From Pseudomonas wayambapalatensis (GTDB taxonomy: Bacteria; Pseudomonadota; Gammaproteobacteria; Pseudomonadales; Pseudomonadaceae), in assembly GCA_014268975.2 (NCBI GenBank), contig CP077096.1, forward strand, positions 801,001 through 865,000: a stretch of 64,000 bases of DNA, in the 5' to 3' direction. Positions 51,737 to 61,680 of this stretch are shown one piece after another. Position 1 is the stretch's first letter. The number at the start of each line of letters is the position of its first letter. Under the pieces are notes generated by a model, which was given only the letters and a program-made list of their open reading frames with translations, had not been told where the DNA came from and ran no database searches. Position numbers and translations under genes: made by a program.

Positions 51737-53152
51737 TCAGTTGTCGCGCACCACCGCTCGTGGCTGGCGCTTGCTGCGCACGAACTGGTAAGTGACCGCC
51801 AGGATCACAAACCAGATCGGCGTCACCACCAGCGCTGAACGGGTGTCGGCCTCAAGGCTCAGCAGCACCAGGATGCCGGCGAAGAACACCAGGCACACGT
51901 AGCACATGAAGCGCCCGCCAGGCATCTTGTAGATCGACTTCTCGTGCAGCGCCGCACGTTGCTTGCGGTAGCTCAGGTACGACAGCAGGATCAGCGTCCA
52001 GACGAACATGAACAGCACCGCCGACACCGTGGTCACCAGGGTGAAGGCTTCGATCACGTTCGGCACCAGGTAGATCAGCACCGCGCCGAGCAGCAGGCAC
52101 AGGCAGGAGAAGTACAGGCCGTTGGCCGGCACGGCGCGCCGCGAAAGTTTTTCGAAGGCCTTCGGTGCATCGCCTTCCTGGGCCAGGCCGTAAAGCATCC
52201 GGCTGGTGGAGAACACGCCGCTGTTGGCCGACGAAGCGGCCGAGGTCAGCACCACGAAGTTGATAATGCTTGCCGCTGCCGGCAGGCCGGCCAGCACGAA
52301 CAGCTCGACGAACGGGCTCTTGCCCGGCACCACGTCGCGCCAGGGCGTGACCGCCATGATCGCGATCAGCGCCAGCACGTAGAACACGATGATGCGGATC
52401 GGGATCGAGTTGATCGCCCGTGGCAGGGTGCGCTCGGGGTTCTTCGCTTCGGCGGCGGTGGTGCCCACCAGCTCGATGCCGACGAAGGCGAACACCGCGA
52501 TCTGGAAACCGGCGAAGAAACCGAACAGGCCATTGGGGAACATGCCGCCGTCATTCCACAGGTTGGCCAGGCTGGCCGTGTGGCCGCTCGGCGACTGGAA
52601 GCCGGTGACGACCATGTACAGCCCGGTCGCGACCAGGCCGAGGATGGCGATGATCTTGATCAGGGCGAACCAGAACTCCATCTCGCCGAACAGTTTCACC
52701 GTGACCAGGTTCAGCGACAGCAGCACCGCCACGCAGGTCAGCGCCGGTATCCACTGCGGCAGGTCGGGGAACCAGAACTGTGTATAGGCGGCGATCGCCA
52801 CCACGTCGGCGATGCCGGTGACGACCCAGCAGAACCAGTAGGTCCAGCCGGTGAAGTAGCCGGCCCAGGGGCCGAGCAGGTCGGCGGAGAAGTCGATGAA
52901 CGACTTGTAGTTGAGGTTCGACAGCAACAGCTCGCCCATGGCCCGCATGACGAAGAACAGCATGAAGCCGATGATCATGTAGACGAAGATGATCGATGGG
53001 CCGGCGAGGCTGATGGTCTTGCCCGAGCCCATGAACAGGCCGGTGCCGATGGCGCCACCGATGGCGATGAGCTGGATGTGGCGGTTGGTCAGGTTGCGTT
53101 GCAGATGCTGGTCATCTGCCTGGGGGGATGAGGTCCGGGTCATAGGCTGCAT
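51737..53152 (-). CDS. cycA: Amino acid permease CycA (D-Ala/D-Ser/Gly)
   Basis: 471-aa APC-family proton symporter with twelve helices. The NLTNRHIQLIAIGGAIGTGLFMGSGKTISLAGPS start, EFWFALIKIIAIL and GIELVGTTAAEAKNPERTLPRAINSIPIRI are typical of CycA-type transporters. Substrate assignment follows overall resemblance, so related amino acids are possible. Single-gene unit; a terminator-like hairpin follows. Confidence 0.9.
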   Translation of the reverse strand: MQPMTRTSSPQADDQHLQRNLTNRHIQLIAIGGAIGTGLFMGSGKTISLAGPSIIFVYMIIGFMLFFVMRAMGELLLSNLNYKSFIDFSADLLGPWAGYFTGWTYWFCWVVTGIADVVAIAAYTQFWFPDLPQWIPALTCVAVLLSLNLVTVKLFGEMEFWFALIKIIAILGLVATGLYMVVTGFQSPSGHTASLANLWNDGGMFPNGLFGFFAGFQIAVFAFVGIELVGTTAAEAKNPERTLPRAINSIPIRIIVFYVLALIAIMAVTPWRDVVPGKSPFVELFVLAGLPAAASIINFVVLTSAASSANSGVFSTSRMLYGLAQEGDAPKAFEKLSRRAVPANGLYFSCLCLLLGAVLIYLVPNVIEAFTLVTTVSAVLFMFVWTLILLSYLSYRKQRAALHEKSIYKMPGGRFMCYVCLVFFAGILVLLSLEADTRSALVVTPIWFVILAVTYQFVRSKRQPRAVVRDN

Positions 53153-53285
53153 TCCATTGAGGGTCAGTCTTCTTGTGAGCGAAAGCCGGTTAGGCTAACA
53201 CGCACTGCAAAGGTGCGGGCGTGACAGATCGCCACGATCTTGGCGGTGCAGTGGCGATTCTTGAATGACTGAAATCAACGGATGC

Positions 53286-53362
53286 CCTTTTCGCGGGCAA
53301 GCCCGCTCCCACAAGGTACGGCGCCGCTGTACCTTGTGGGAGCGGGCTTGCCCGCGAAAAGG
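53286..53362. repeat. REP-based inverted repeat with 34-bp arms
   Basis: Arms 53286-53319 and 53329-53362 are perfectly complementary with a nine-base loop. It lies directly after the last gene of the copper cluster and would act as its terminator. Confidence 0.9.
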
Positions 53363-53372
53363 CCGACGCGAT

Positions 53373-54740
53373 TCAGGCCTGTACCGCGACCCGCCTACGC
53401 CGCACCACCAGGCTGTCCACCACCCACATCACCACCATCGACACCCCCACCAGCGGGAACACGACACCCAGCACCAGCATCACCCCCACGGCAGTCTTCC
53501 AGCGCGGCAGGTCATGGCGCAGCGGCGGTACGCCAAGCCCACCGGACGGGCGGCGCTTCCACCACATCACCAAGCCGCTCACCGAGCCCAGCAGGATCAT
53601 CAGGCACACCAGCAGGATGGCGATCTGGTTGAGCGCCCCGAACATCTTGCCCTCGTGCAGCATCACCCCAAGCTCGGTGGCGCGGGCTACCGGGCTGTAG
53701 TCGCGCCAGCGCACGTCGGCCAGGACCTTGCCGGTGTACTGGTCAACATGCAGGGTGGCGTCGTTGCGCGGATCGTCGGCGAACACTGCGATGGTGAACA
53801 CACCTTCAGCGGTACTCGGCGAGGTGATGCTGTAGCCCGGCGCCACGCCGCGGGCGTTGGCCAGGTCCTCGACCTGCTGCAGGGTGATCTGCGGCGCGGC
53901 TGGGGCGCTGTGCATGTCGTGATGGCCCATGTGCTCGGCATGCGCGCCGGACACCGGCATCGGCGTGTTTTCCAGGGCCCAGGGCACGGTCTGGCGATGG
54001 GCGCTGTTCAGCGCGCCGGCCTGCTGGTCGGATTTCGGTACGTCGTTCCACATCGCCGCCGGGAAACGGTTCCACAGATCGGCGTACTGTTTGCCCCACA
54101 GCCCGGTCCAGGTCATGCCGCTGAGCAGCATCAGCAACAGCAGCGCCGAACCCCAGAAGCCGCTGACCGCATGCAGGTCGCGCCACAGCACGCGCCCGCG
54201 TGCCGACAGGCGTGGCCACAGTACGCCACGGCTGTTGCGGCCACGTGGCCACCACAGATAAAGCCCGGACACCACCAGCACGATGCCCCAGCCTGCGGCC
54301 AGCTCCACCAGCCGATCGCCGACGGTGCCGACCATCAGCTCGCCATGCAGGGCACGGGCGATGGCCTGCAGGTTCTGCTTGCCGTCCTGCGCGCCCAGCA
54401 CCTTGGCGCTGTACGGGTCGACGAACACGTTCAGTTCGCGGCCGCCGTCATGCACCACGAACTGCGCGCTGCGCTCGGCGTTCAACGATGGCAGGTACTG
54501 GCCGACATGGCCCTGTGGATAAGCCTGGCGCACCTGGGCCAGCAGGGTATCGGCGCTTTGGCGTTGCTGGCCGGCCTCGACCACCATCAGGTCGCGGTAC
54601 ATCCACGGGTCGAGCTGCGGCTTGAACAGGTAGATGATCCCGGTGATCGCCAGCAGGATCATGAAGGGCGCGACGAACAGCCCGGCATAGAAATGCCAGC
54701 GCCAGGCCAGGTTGTAGAAGGATTGCTTTGGTTTGCTCAT
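53373..54740 (-). CDS. PepSY-domain membrane protein of the copper cluster
   Basis: 455-aa PepSY_TM-family protein with four main membrane helices (first: YNLAWRWHFYAGLFVAPFMILLAITGIIYLFKPQLDP) and large periplasmic loops. A His/Met-rich stretch (PMPVSGAHAEHMGHHDMHSAP) is a likely copper contact. Members such as PiuB are linked to metal-siderophore uptake, sometimes as reductases; here, 57 bp after OprC, a role in copper reduction or transfer is inferred. Confidence 0.88.
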   Translation of the reverse strand: MSKPKQSFYNLAWRWHFYAGLFVAPFMILLAITGIIYLFKPQLDPWMYRDLMVVEAGQQRQSADTLLAQVRQAYPQGHVGQYLPSLNAERSAQFVVHDGGRELNVFVDPYSAKVLGAQDGKQNLQAIARALHGELMVGTVGDRLVELAAGWGIVLVVSGLYLWWPRGRNSRGVLWPRLSARGRVLWRDLHAVSGFWGSALLLLMLLSGMTWTGLWGKQYADLWNRFPAAMWNDVPKSDQQAGALNSAHRQTVPWALENTPMPVSGAHAEHMGHHDMHSAPAAPQITLQQVEDLANARGVAPGYSITSPSTAEGVFTIAVFADDPRNDATLHVDQYTGKVLADVRWRDYSPVARATELGVMLHEGKMFGALNQIAILLVCLMILLGSVSGLVMWWKRRPSGGLGVPPLRHDLPRWKTAVGVMLVLGVVFPLVGVSMVVMWVVDSLVVRRRRVAVQA

Positions 54741-54797
54741 GGAGCCTCCCGTTCGACCAGGTGGGGCGCGGTCAGGCCCGCGCCCCGATTGTTATTG

Positions 54798-56855
54798 TCA
54801 GAAGCTGAAATCGACCTTGGTCCAGAAGGTCCTGCCCGGCTCGTTGACCGGCTGCGGGTCTGCCGCCGGATAGCCGAACCCGGCGTTCCCGGCCAGGTTC
54901 AAGTGCTCGGCGTAGGCCTTGTCGAACAGGTTGTCGACGCCCGCGCTGAGCTTGAGGTTGTGGTTGACCTTGTAGGCACCGTTGAGCGAGAACACGCCGA
55001 AACCGCCGCTCTTCTCGTAGTCCTTGCCCACCACGTTGCCCTGGTTCTCGGCGATGCGGTTCTGCGCCGCGACCAGCCGCCACAGCGCACCGACGCTCCA
55101 GGTATCGCGGCTGTAGCTCAGGCCCAGGCGGCTTTCCAGCGGGGGCATCTGCGGCAGGGCCTTGCCGTCGCTACTGTTCTTGCCCCAGGCGTAGGCCAGC
55201 GTGGCGTCGGCCTTCCAGTTCTCGTCCAGCTTGTAGGCCGCGCCCAGCTCGCCACCCATGATGCGGGCGTCGATGTTCTGCGCCTGGGTGCTGCTCATGC
55301 CCATCATGCTGCGGTAGTCGAACAGGATGTAGTCGCGGATCTGCCCGACGTAGCCGGAGGCCCAGGCCTGCAGGCGTTCGTCCTGGTACTGGATGCCGAA
55401 GTCGAGCTGGGTGGTCTTCTCTGGCTTGATGCTGTCGAAGGCATTGACCGAGCCACGCGGGCCGTTGGTTGGCGAGAACAGCTCCCAGTAGTCGGGGAAG
55501 CGCTGGGCGTGGCCCAGGCCGATATAGCTGGTGGCCGGGATCGACGCCAGGTCATGCTCGTAGCGGATGAAGCCGCTGGGCAGGGTATCGGCGCGGGTGT
55601 CGCCGTTGGTGGCACTGGCCTGGCGGAAGTCGCGGGCCGAGGCCCGGTCCAGGCGCGCACCGCTGATCAGGCGATCCTCGCCGGTGGCGTACCAGGTCAG
55701 CTCGCTGAACACGCCGTAGTTATGGAAGTCGGCGTCCTTGGTCCAGGGCTTGCCCTTGTGCGCATCGACGCCCATGCCGCCGCGTTTGCGGTGTTCGTTG
55801 GTCTGCGCGTCGATGCCGCTGATCAACTGCACGTCGGCCCAGCGCCAGGTCGCCTTGATGCGTGCGCCGAGGGTGCGGCGATCGACATTGCTGACCATGG
55901 GCATGCCCATCATGCCGCTGCCCGAGGGCGTGCGCAGGCTGTAGTTGTCCATCACGTGGTCGGCGTAGTTGTAGTAGACCTGCGCCTCGATCTTGTCGAG
56001 CACTTCGCCGAGGTTGGACTTTTCAAAGCGCAGGCCCAGGCTTTCGCGCTTGAACTGCGAGCCGTCCATGCCGCGCCCGGCGTAGCGCGCCTCGCCATCG
56101 CCCTTACCGGCGGTGAGTTCGAGCAGGGTGTCGGTATCCGGGGTCCAGCCGAGGGTCACGTCGCCGTTCCATTTGTCCCAGCGCGACGGCACGGTATCGC
56201 CGTTGCCGTCCTTGTAGTCATCCGAGCGCGATTGGTTGCCGACGAAGCGCGCGTAGGCCTGGCTGTTGCCGGCGGCGGCGTCGAGCACCTTGTCGAAGCG
56301 GCCGTTGGAGCCGGCGAGCAGGCTGGCGTTGACCCGGCTGCCGAGGGTGCCGAATTTCTCCGGCTCGCGCTCGAAGAGGATGGTGCCAGCCGAACCGCCG
56401 GGGCCCCAGATCACGCTTTGCGGGCCTTTGATCACGGTCAGGCGGTCGTAGGTTTCCGGCGAGATGTACGAGGTCGGGGCGTCCATGCGGTTGGGGCAGG
56501 CGCCGAGCATCACGCCGCCGTTGGTGAGGATGTTCAGGCGTGAGCCGAACATGCCGCGCAGCACTGGGTCGCCGTTGGTACCGCCGGAGCGGATGGCGGA
56601 GAAGCCGGGGATGGTCTTGAGGTAGTCGGCGCCGTCGCTGGCCGGCACCGGCTGGCGGGGATCCTTGGGGTTGGTGACCACGGTCAGCGGCGAGCTGGGC
56701 GCGATGGCGGTGATCACCGTCGGGCTCAGTTCCGGGGTGTCATGGCCTTCGGGGCCAGGCTCGACGGCGAGTGCCAGCGGGCTCAGCAGCGAGCCGCAGA
56801 GCATGGCGAGGGTCCCATGGCGGGACAGGGCAGAAACAGGGGTGCAGCCGGACAT
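54798..56855 (-). CDS. oprC: TonB-dependent copper receptor OprC
   Basis: 685-aa outer-membrane receptor. Signal peptide (about 1-31, ending PLALA), TonB-box/plug region with GMFGSRLNILTNGGVMLGACPNRMDAPTSYISPETYDRLTVIKGPQSVIWGPGGSAGTILFER, and a beta-barrel ending in the aromatic KVDFSF for outer-membrane insertion. CPNRMD and Met-rich loops (GMMGMPM, MMGMS) fit copper binding as in P. aeruginosa OprC. Neighbouring copper genes support the call. Confidence 0.93.
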   Translation of the reverse strand: MSGCTPVSALSRHGTLAMLCGSLLSPLALAVEPGPEGHDTPELSPTVITAIAPSSPLTVVTNPKDPRQPVPASDGADYLKTIPGFSAIRSGGTNGDPVLRGMFGSRLNILTNGGVMLGACPNRMDAPTSYISPETYDRLTVIKGPQSVIWGPGGSAGTILFEREPEKFGTLGSRVNASLLAGSNGRFDKVLDAAAGNSQAYARFVGNQSRSDDYKDGNGDTVPSRWDKWNGDVTLGWTPDTDTLLELTAGKGDGEARYAGRGMDGSQFKRESLGLRFEKSNLGEVLDKIEAQVYYNYADHVMDNYSLRTPSGSGMMGMPMVSNVDRRTLGARIKATWRWADVQLISGIDAQTNEHRKRGGMGVDAHKGKPWTKDADFHNYGVFSELTWYATGEDRLISGARLDRASARDFRQASATNGDTRADTLPSGFIRYEHDLASIPATSYIGLGHAQRFPDYWELFSPTNGPRGSVNAFDSIKPEKTTQLDFGIQYQDERLQAWASGYVGQIRDYILFDYRSMMGMSSTQAQNIDARIMGGELGAAYKLDENWKADATLAYAWGKNSSDGKALPQMPPLESRLGLSYSRDTWSVGALWRLVAAQNRIAENQGNVVGKDYEKSGGFGVFSLNGAYKVNHNLKLSAGVDNLFDKAYAEHLNLAGNAGFGYPAADPQPVNEPGRTFWTKVDFSF

Positions 56856-56922
56856 AATGATTCCAGTCGATCAGTCATGAGTAAGCGCGAAGCCTCCTGG
56901 CTTCGGGCGTTAAACGGGGTAG

Positions 56923-57360
56923 TCAGACGTTGATCGACGCAGGTGGGGCGCGGCTGCGGGCACCGGGAAACACCGCTTGCAGGGCATGGCCCTGGCGGGT
57001 CGGGTAGGTGGTGAGGGTGGACGGGATGGCGCTGGCGAGGCTGAGTGGGCTGAGGGTCTGGGGCAGGGCGGGGCAGTTGAACAGCAGGCTGCAATAGCCG
57101 CATTTCTCCCAGTCCGCGTGTAGCTGGCCATCGTTGCCGTGGCCGTGGTGGTCTTGCCCGGCATGCGAATGCCCCGAGGCCATGGGCATGTCCATGGCCA
57201 TGCTCATGTTCATGCCGGCGTGGTGATCCATCGGCATCGACTGGGAAACCAGTGGGCCGATGAAGATCATCCACATGGCGAACAGGCTCAGCCAGCCGCC
57301 ACCGACGCGCCTGCGATCAGGGCGGGTGCTGCGGGCTGTGCTGTTGCGCGGCAAGCTCAT
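56923..57360 (-). CDS. DUF2946-family protein, His/Met-rich
   Basis: 145-aa protein with an N-terminal membrane segment (WLSLFAMWMIFIGPLVSQS) and a striking metal-binding stretch (MPMDHHAGMNMSMAMDMP, HSHAGQDHHGHGN) before WEKCGYCSLLFNCPAL, the DUF2946 cysteine region. It lies 67 bp upstream of oprC in the same orientation. A periplasmic copper-binding or delivery role is inferred from composition and context. Confidence 0.85.
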   Translation of the reverse strand: MSLPRNSTARSTRPDRRRVGGGWLSLFAMWMIFIGPLVSQSMPMDHHAGMNMSMAMDMPMASGHSHAGQDHHGHGNDGQLHADWEKCGYCSLLFNCPALPQTLSPLSLASAIPSTLTTYPTRQGHALQAVFPGARSRAPPASINV

Positions 57361-57379
57361 GACGAGCGCCTGTCAGCGG

Positions 57380-57862
57380 TCAGTGCGCGTGTTCGTGTCC
57401 TGCCTGATCGGCGGGCGGCTGCTTCTGCACGGCGACCTCGACGGTGATGTCACCGGCTTTCTCGAAGTGCAGGGTGAGCGGGAAGCGCTTGCCGTCAGTG
57501 AGCAGGCTGCGGTCCTTGGGCTGCATCAGCATCACGTGGTAGGCGCTGGGGGCGAAGGTCAGGTCCTTGCCTGCGGGCACGACCACACTCTGCACCTGCT
57601 GCATCTTCATGGCACCGGCGGCGGTCTTGATGTGTTCGTGCAACTGGGCGTCATCGCTGACGGGGCTGTCGACGCTCAACAGGCGGTCGTCGACCTTACC
57701 GTTGTTGTGAACGATGAAATAGGCCGCGACATTGGGCGCGTTGGGTGGCAGCTCCAGCGACCAGGGATGGGCGATATGCAGGTCGCCGACACTGTATTCG
57801 TGGGCGCTGGCGAAGGCGCTGGGCAGCAGCAGGGTGGCCAGGATGAGGGCTTGCTTGAGCAT
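57380..57862 (-). CDS. PCuAC-family periplasmic copper chaperone
   Basis: 160-aa exported chaperone: signal peptide about 1-20 (ending ASA), then the PCuAC fold with Cu(I) ligands in LHEHIKTAAGAMKM and YHVMLMQPK (H/M motif), and a His-rich tail (AGHEHAH). Such proteins carry Cu(I) to cytochrome oxidase or receive it from uptake receptors. It lies between two DUF2946 genes in the copper cluster. Confidence 0.93.
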   Translation of the reverse strand: MLKQALILATLLLPSAFASAHEYSVGDLHIAHPWSLELPPNAPNVAAYFIVHNNGKVDDRLLSVDSPVSDDAQLHEHIKTAAGAMKMQQVQSVVVPAGKDLTFAPSAYHVMLMQPKDRSLLTDGKRFPLTLHFEKAGDITVEVAVQKQPPADQAGHEHAH

Positions 57863-57906
57863 GGTGGGTCTCCGGTCTGTACGGGTTCAGGAAGAGCGTC
57901 TTGAAC

Positions 57907-58293
57907 TCAGGCCAGTGGAGAGGCTCGCGGATTGAGCGCCGGCCAGAGCTGGCGCGGCGTGGACTGGTGCGTGGCGAGTGGCGGCGCCTGGCCGAAGCGC
58001 AGTTGCGGCGGGTTGTGCAGTTGCGCTGCGTGGCTGGCCAGGGCGAGCACAGGCGAGGCACCCGAGCAGCACCAGCAGTGCTGCATGTTGGAGTGGTCGT
58101 CCTGTTGGCCCAGGTCGATCTTGGCCAGGGCCTGGACATCGAGCTTGGCCTTGCCCGCGCCAGTCGAGCAGAAGGCCCCCCACAGCAGCTGCTCGGCCGG
58201 GCCCTTGGGCACGGCGCAAGACAGCGGCATGGCCAGCAGGTTGAACAGCACTGCAAGGCAGGCTATCCAGGCGATGTGCCGACGTGGGGTCAT
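57907..58293 (-). CDS. DUF2946-family protein, first gene of the copper cluster
   Basis: 128-aa protein with N-terminal signal/anchor (HIAWIACLAVLFNLLAMPLSCA) and the DUF2946 pattern of conserved cysteines (LLWGAFCSTG, MQHCWCCSG). CWCC after a His could bind copper. It is less His/Met-rich than the second copy. Transcription of the five-gene cluster should start in the 124 bp upstream. Confidence 0.85.
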   Translation of the reverse strand: MTPRRHIAWIACLAVLFNLLAMPLSCAVPKGPAEQLLWGAFCSTGAGKAKLDVQALAKIDLGQQDDHSNMQHCWCCSGASPVLALASHAAQLHNPPQLRFGQAPPLATHQSTPRQLWPALNPRASPLA

Positions 58294-58417
58294 GGAGAGA
58301 TCCGGTCAGGAATCAGGTGGCTATTGTACGGCGGAGTATAGGTAAAAATGCGGGGGTGCGGTGAAGTGCCGCAGCTGTCGGCGCCCCGACTTGCCCGCGA
58401 AGCAGTCACCGCCGGTA

Positions 58418-59272
58418 TCAGGCCTTGCCGCGCCCCAGCAGGCCGCGCACTGTCTCCTGCAGGTCCGCTGGCAACACTACGACTTTCGAATTGTCGCTCC
58501 CGGCGAGGTTTTCCATCGCGCCGATGTAGCGCTCACCCAGCAGGTACATGGCCGGGGTGGTCTCATTGCCCACCGCTTCACGCACCAGCGAAATCGCCCG
58601 GGCCGAGGCTTCGGCCAGGTTGATCTGTGCCTCGGCATCGAGCTTGGCTGACTGCAGGCGCGCCTCGGCTTCGAGAATCGCCGCCTGCTTGGCGCCTTCG
58701 GCACGGGTTACGTCAGCTTTACGCTCACGCTCGGCCGCAGCCTGGCGCTCCATGGCCACCTGCATGTTCTCCGACGGTTTGATGTCCTGGATCTCCACCG
58801 AGCGCACGGTCACGCCCCAGTCTTCGGTCTGTTCGGACATCGCCTCGCGCAGGCGCGCCTTGATCTGCTCGCGGCTCGACAACGCTTCGTCGAGGTCCAT
58901 GGCGCCGACGATGGCGCGCAGCGAGGTCATGGTCAGGCTGGTGACCGCGAAGGAGAAGTCCTGCACGCCGTACGAGGCCTTCTGCGGGTCGACCACCTTG
59001 GCAAAGCACAGGGCGTTGGCGACGATCACCGCGTTGTCGCGGGTGATGATTTCCTGCTGCTGCACGTCGAGGATGATGTCCTTGGTCGGCAGGCGGTAGG
59101 CGATCACGTCCATGTAGGGGATGACGATGTTCAAGCCGGGTTTGAGCGTGGTGTGGTAACGGCCCAGGCGTTCGACGATCCATTCCTCGCCCTGGGGCAC
59201 GATGCGCACCCCCTTGAACAGGGTGATCAGGACGAACAGGGCGATGGCGGCGACGACGATGAGGCTGGTCAT
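58418..59272 (-). CDS. SPFH-domain (stomatin-like) membrane protein
   Basis: 284-aa protein with one N-terminal membrane helix (1-18) and an SPFH/Band 7 domain (VPQGEEWIVERLGRYHTTLKPGLNIVIPYMD), then a coiled coil rich in Ala/Glu (AAAERERKADVTRAEGAKQAAILEAEA) and a C-terminal conserved VVLPADL. Forms membrane microdomain oligomers with NfeD partners; 24 bp after nfeD. QmcA-like. Confidence 0.94.
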   Translation of the reverse strand: MTSLIVVAAIALFVLITLFKGVRIVPQGEEWIVERLGRYHTTLKPGLNIVIPYMDVIAYRLPTKDIILDVQQQEIITRDNAVIVANALCFAKVVDPQKASYGVQDFSFAVTSLTMTSLRAIVGAMDLDEALSSREQIKARLREAMSEQTEDWGVTVRSVEIQDIKPSENMQVAMERQAAAERERKADVTRAEGAKQAAILEAEARLQSAKLDAEAQINLAEASARAISLVREAVGNETTPAMYLLGERYIGAMENLAGSDNSKVVVLPADLQETVRGLLGRGKA

Positions 59273-59296
59273 TGCAAGCTTCCTTTCAAGACAGGT

Positions 59297-59734
59297 TCAG
59301 GGGCGGGTAACCCGCGCGGTGTTGCCTTCGATGGCTGCCAGGCGAACGCGCTCGCCGGCGGGGATGTCGCTGTCGGCGACGCAGGTCCATTCTTCGTTGC
59401 CGAGGATGGGCTTCTGGAAGCGCACCCGGCCTTTCTGGAACTGCGACACGCTGGCGGTCAGCAGGCCGACTTCACCGATCACGCTGTCTGCAGTCCAGCG
59501 TACGTCCGGCTTCTTGCGCCGGAACAGCTTGAACCACAGCAGGGTGGTGAGGGAGGAGAATGCCACCCACAGCAGCACCTGCATGTCCAGTTGCAGTGCA
59601 GGGGCGGCCAGGGCAATCAGCGACACCAGGATGGCGCCGATGCCGAACCAGAGGATGAAGAAGGTTGGCAGGACCAGTTCGAGCAGGACCAGGGCGATGC
59701 CGAAGACGAGCCAGATCCACCATTGCATTTCCAT
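59297..59734 (-). CDS. NfeD-like membrane protein
   Basis: 145-aa short NfeD protein with two or three membrane helices (about 5-25, 28-45, 48-65) and a C-terminal OB-fold (GEVGLLTASVSQFQKGRVRFQKPILGNEEWTCVADSDIPAGERVRLAAIEGNTARV). It lacks the ClpP-type protease domain of long NfeD. First gene of the NfeD-SPFH pair. Confidence 0.93.
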   Translation of the reverse strand: MEMQWWIWLVFGIALVLLELVLPTFFILWFGIGAILVSLIALAAPALQLDMQVLLWVAFSSLTTLLWFKLFRRKKPDVRWTADSVIGEVGLLTASVSQFQKGRVRFQKPILGNEEWTCVADSDIPAGERVRLAAIEGNTARVTRP

Positions 59735-59869
59735 ATGGGCAGGGCCTTGCGGTGAGGGAGGCTGAAGTCTAAGGCAGGGGGGACTGGAAGACTATTCCGA
59801 GCTGGATGATGAATGTGTCGGAAATGACTGGGGCTGCTGCGCAGCTCCCGCGCGAGCCGAGCCTGCTGC

Positions 59870-60589
59870 TCACATCGACAAGGCTTCGCGCAGTTGCGCC
59901 ACCGATCCGAACAGCCGATTCACCTCCGGCAGCTCAGGCCGCTTCAACACCAGCACCGGCACCCCGCGCTCGCGCGCCACTTCAAGCTTCGGCTCGGTCG
60001 CGGCGCTGCCACTGTTCTTGCTCACCAGCACATCGATCTGGCGCCGTTCGAACAGCGCCCGCTCATCCTCGAGGTGGAACGGGCCACGGGCACCGATCAC
60101 CTCGCAGCGATCATTGCCCGGGCAGGCTTCCAGGGCGCGCAAGGTCCAGAACTGGTGGGGCGGAATGTCTTCGAGATGTTGCAGCGGCTCGCGCCCCAGG
60201 GTGAACAGCGGGCGCTTGAAAGGCGCCAGTGCGTCGATCAACTCATCCCAGCCCTCGACCTCGCGCCAGTCGTCACCCGGCTGCGGTTGCCAGGCGGGGC
60301 GACGCAAGGCCCAGCAGGGAATGCCCGCCGCCTTCGCCGCCTGCGCGGCATTGGCGCTGATCTGTGCGGCATAGGGGTGGGTGGCGTCGATCAGCAGCGC
60401 GATCCGTTCGCGTTGCAGGTAGTCGGCCAGGCCGTCGGCCCCGCCGTAACCGCCCACCCGCACCTGACAGGCCAGATCCTGCGGGATGCGGCCGATACCG
60501 GCGAGGCTGTAGACATGCTCAGGCCCCAGCAACCGGGCGATGGCCAGCGCCTCGGTGACGCCGCCCAGCAGCAGGATACGGCCGGTCAT
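59870..60589 (-). CDS. cobK: Precorrin-6A reductase (cobalt-precorrin-6A reductase)
   Basis: 239-aa NADPH-dependent reductase of the corrin ring. [17 protein letters not shown] is the nucleotide-binding start; [17 protein letters not shown] and [30 protein letters not shown] are family blocks. Overlaps the cbiD start by four bases and is the last gene of cobL-cbiD-cobK. Confidence 0.94.
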   Translation of the reverse strand: MTGRILLLGGVTEALAIARLLGPEHVYSLAGIGRIPQDLACQVRVGGYGGADGLADYLQRERIALLIDATHPYAAQISANAAQAAKAAGIPCWALRRPAWQPQPGDDWREVEGWDELIDALAPFKRPLFTLGREPLQHLEDIPPHQFWTLRALEACPGNDRCEVIGARGPFHLEDERALFERRQIDVLVSKNSGSAATEPKLEVARERGVPVLVLKRPELPEVNRLFGSVAQLREALSM

Positions 60590-61680
60590 TGCACACCTGC
60601 CTTGCCGACGACACCGCCCTGACGGTCGATGGCGAATACCTCGACCTGCACCTGTGCAGGCACCACGCTGCGGGCGAATGCCAGGGCGTGGGCGCAGACG
60701 CTATCGCCCAGGGCGATACCGGCGGCATGGGCGAGCGCCAGTGCCTGTTGGCTGGTGTTGGCACCGATGATCGCCGCCTGCAGAGCGGGGTCCGCGCCGA
60801 TATCCGCGGCCCAGCCTGCCAGTTGCGGCAGGTCGATGCTCGAATGACGGCTGTGCAGGTCCATGTGGCCGGCGGCCAGCTTGCTGATCTTGCCGAAACC
60901 GCCACACAGGGTCAGGCGCGGTACCGGCACTTTGCGCAGGTGCTTGAGCACCGCGCCGACGAAGTCGCCCATCTCGATCAGAGCGATCTCCGGCAGCCCG
61001 TAGACCCGGCGCATGGTGTCTTCGCTGGCGTTGCCAGTGCAGGCGGCGATGTGGGTGTAGCCGTTGGTGTGGGCAACGTCGATGCCCTGGTGGATCGAGG
61101 CGATGTAGGCCGAGCAGGAAAATGGCCGGACGATACCGCTGGTGCCGAGGATCGACAGCCCGCCGAGAATGCCCAGCCTCGGGTTCATGGTCTTGAGCGC
61201 AAGCTCCGCGCCACCCTGCACATTTACCGTGACCTCGAATCCGCCCGCGTAGGCGCAGTCGCCTGCCAGTCGCTGCAGGTGCTCGCTGATCATCCGCCGC
61301 GGCACGGGGTTGATCGCCGGTTCCCCGACTGCCAGTACCAGGCCGGGGCGCGTCACCGTGCCCACGCCTTGCCCGGCGACGAAGCGCACGCCCGGCTCGT
61401 CGGTCAGGCGTACCTGGCTGTAGAGCAGGGCACCGTGGGTCACGTCGGGATCGTCGCCTGCGTCTTTCAAGGTGCCGGCCTCGGCGCGCTCGCCGTCTCG
61501 GCGGCAGAATTCAAGGCGCATCTGCACCTGCTTGCCCTTGGGCAGGGTGATCTGCACGGCGTCGTTGGACTGGCCGGTGAGCAGCAACTGCGCTGCCGCC
61601 AGGCTGGTGGCGGTGGCACAACTGCCGGTGGTCAGGCCACTGCGAAGTGGCGCGGGCTGTTCGCGGGTTTCTTCACGCAT
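60586..61680 (-). CDS. cbiD: Cobalt-precorrin-5B (C1)-methyltransferase CbiD
   Basis: 364-aa methyltransferase of the corrin ring at C1. [23 protein letters not shown] is the characteristic start, with [23 protein letters not shown] and [23 protein letters not shown] blocks. CbiD is usual in the anaerobic (cobalt-early) pathway, yet a CobG-type gene lies nearby. Eight-base overlap with cobL, four with cobK. Confidence 0.95.
   Translation of the reverse strand: MREETREQPAPLRSGLTTGSCATATSLAAAQLLLTGQSNDAVQITLPKGKQVQMRLEFCRRDGERAEAGTLKDAGDDPDVTHGALLYSQVRLTDEPGVRFVAGQGVGTVTRPGLVLAVGEPAINPVPRRMISEHLQRLAGDCAYAGGFEVTVNVQGGAELALKTMNPRLGILGGLSILGTSGIVRPFSCSAYIASIHQGIDVAHTNGYTHIAACTGNASEDTMRRVYGLPEIALIEMGDFVGAVLKHLRKVPVPRLTLCGGFGKISKLAAGHMDLHSRHSSIDLPQLAGWAADIGADPALQAAIIGANTSQQALALAHAAGIALGDSVCAHALAFARSVVPAQVQVEVFAIDRQGGVVGKAGVQ

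Noticed and set aside
53265..56543. 1092-codon open frame on the plus strand
   Set aside because: Antisense to the PepSY and oprC genes, crosses a REP hairpin, and shows no domain or ribosome-binding site.
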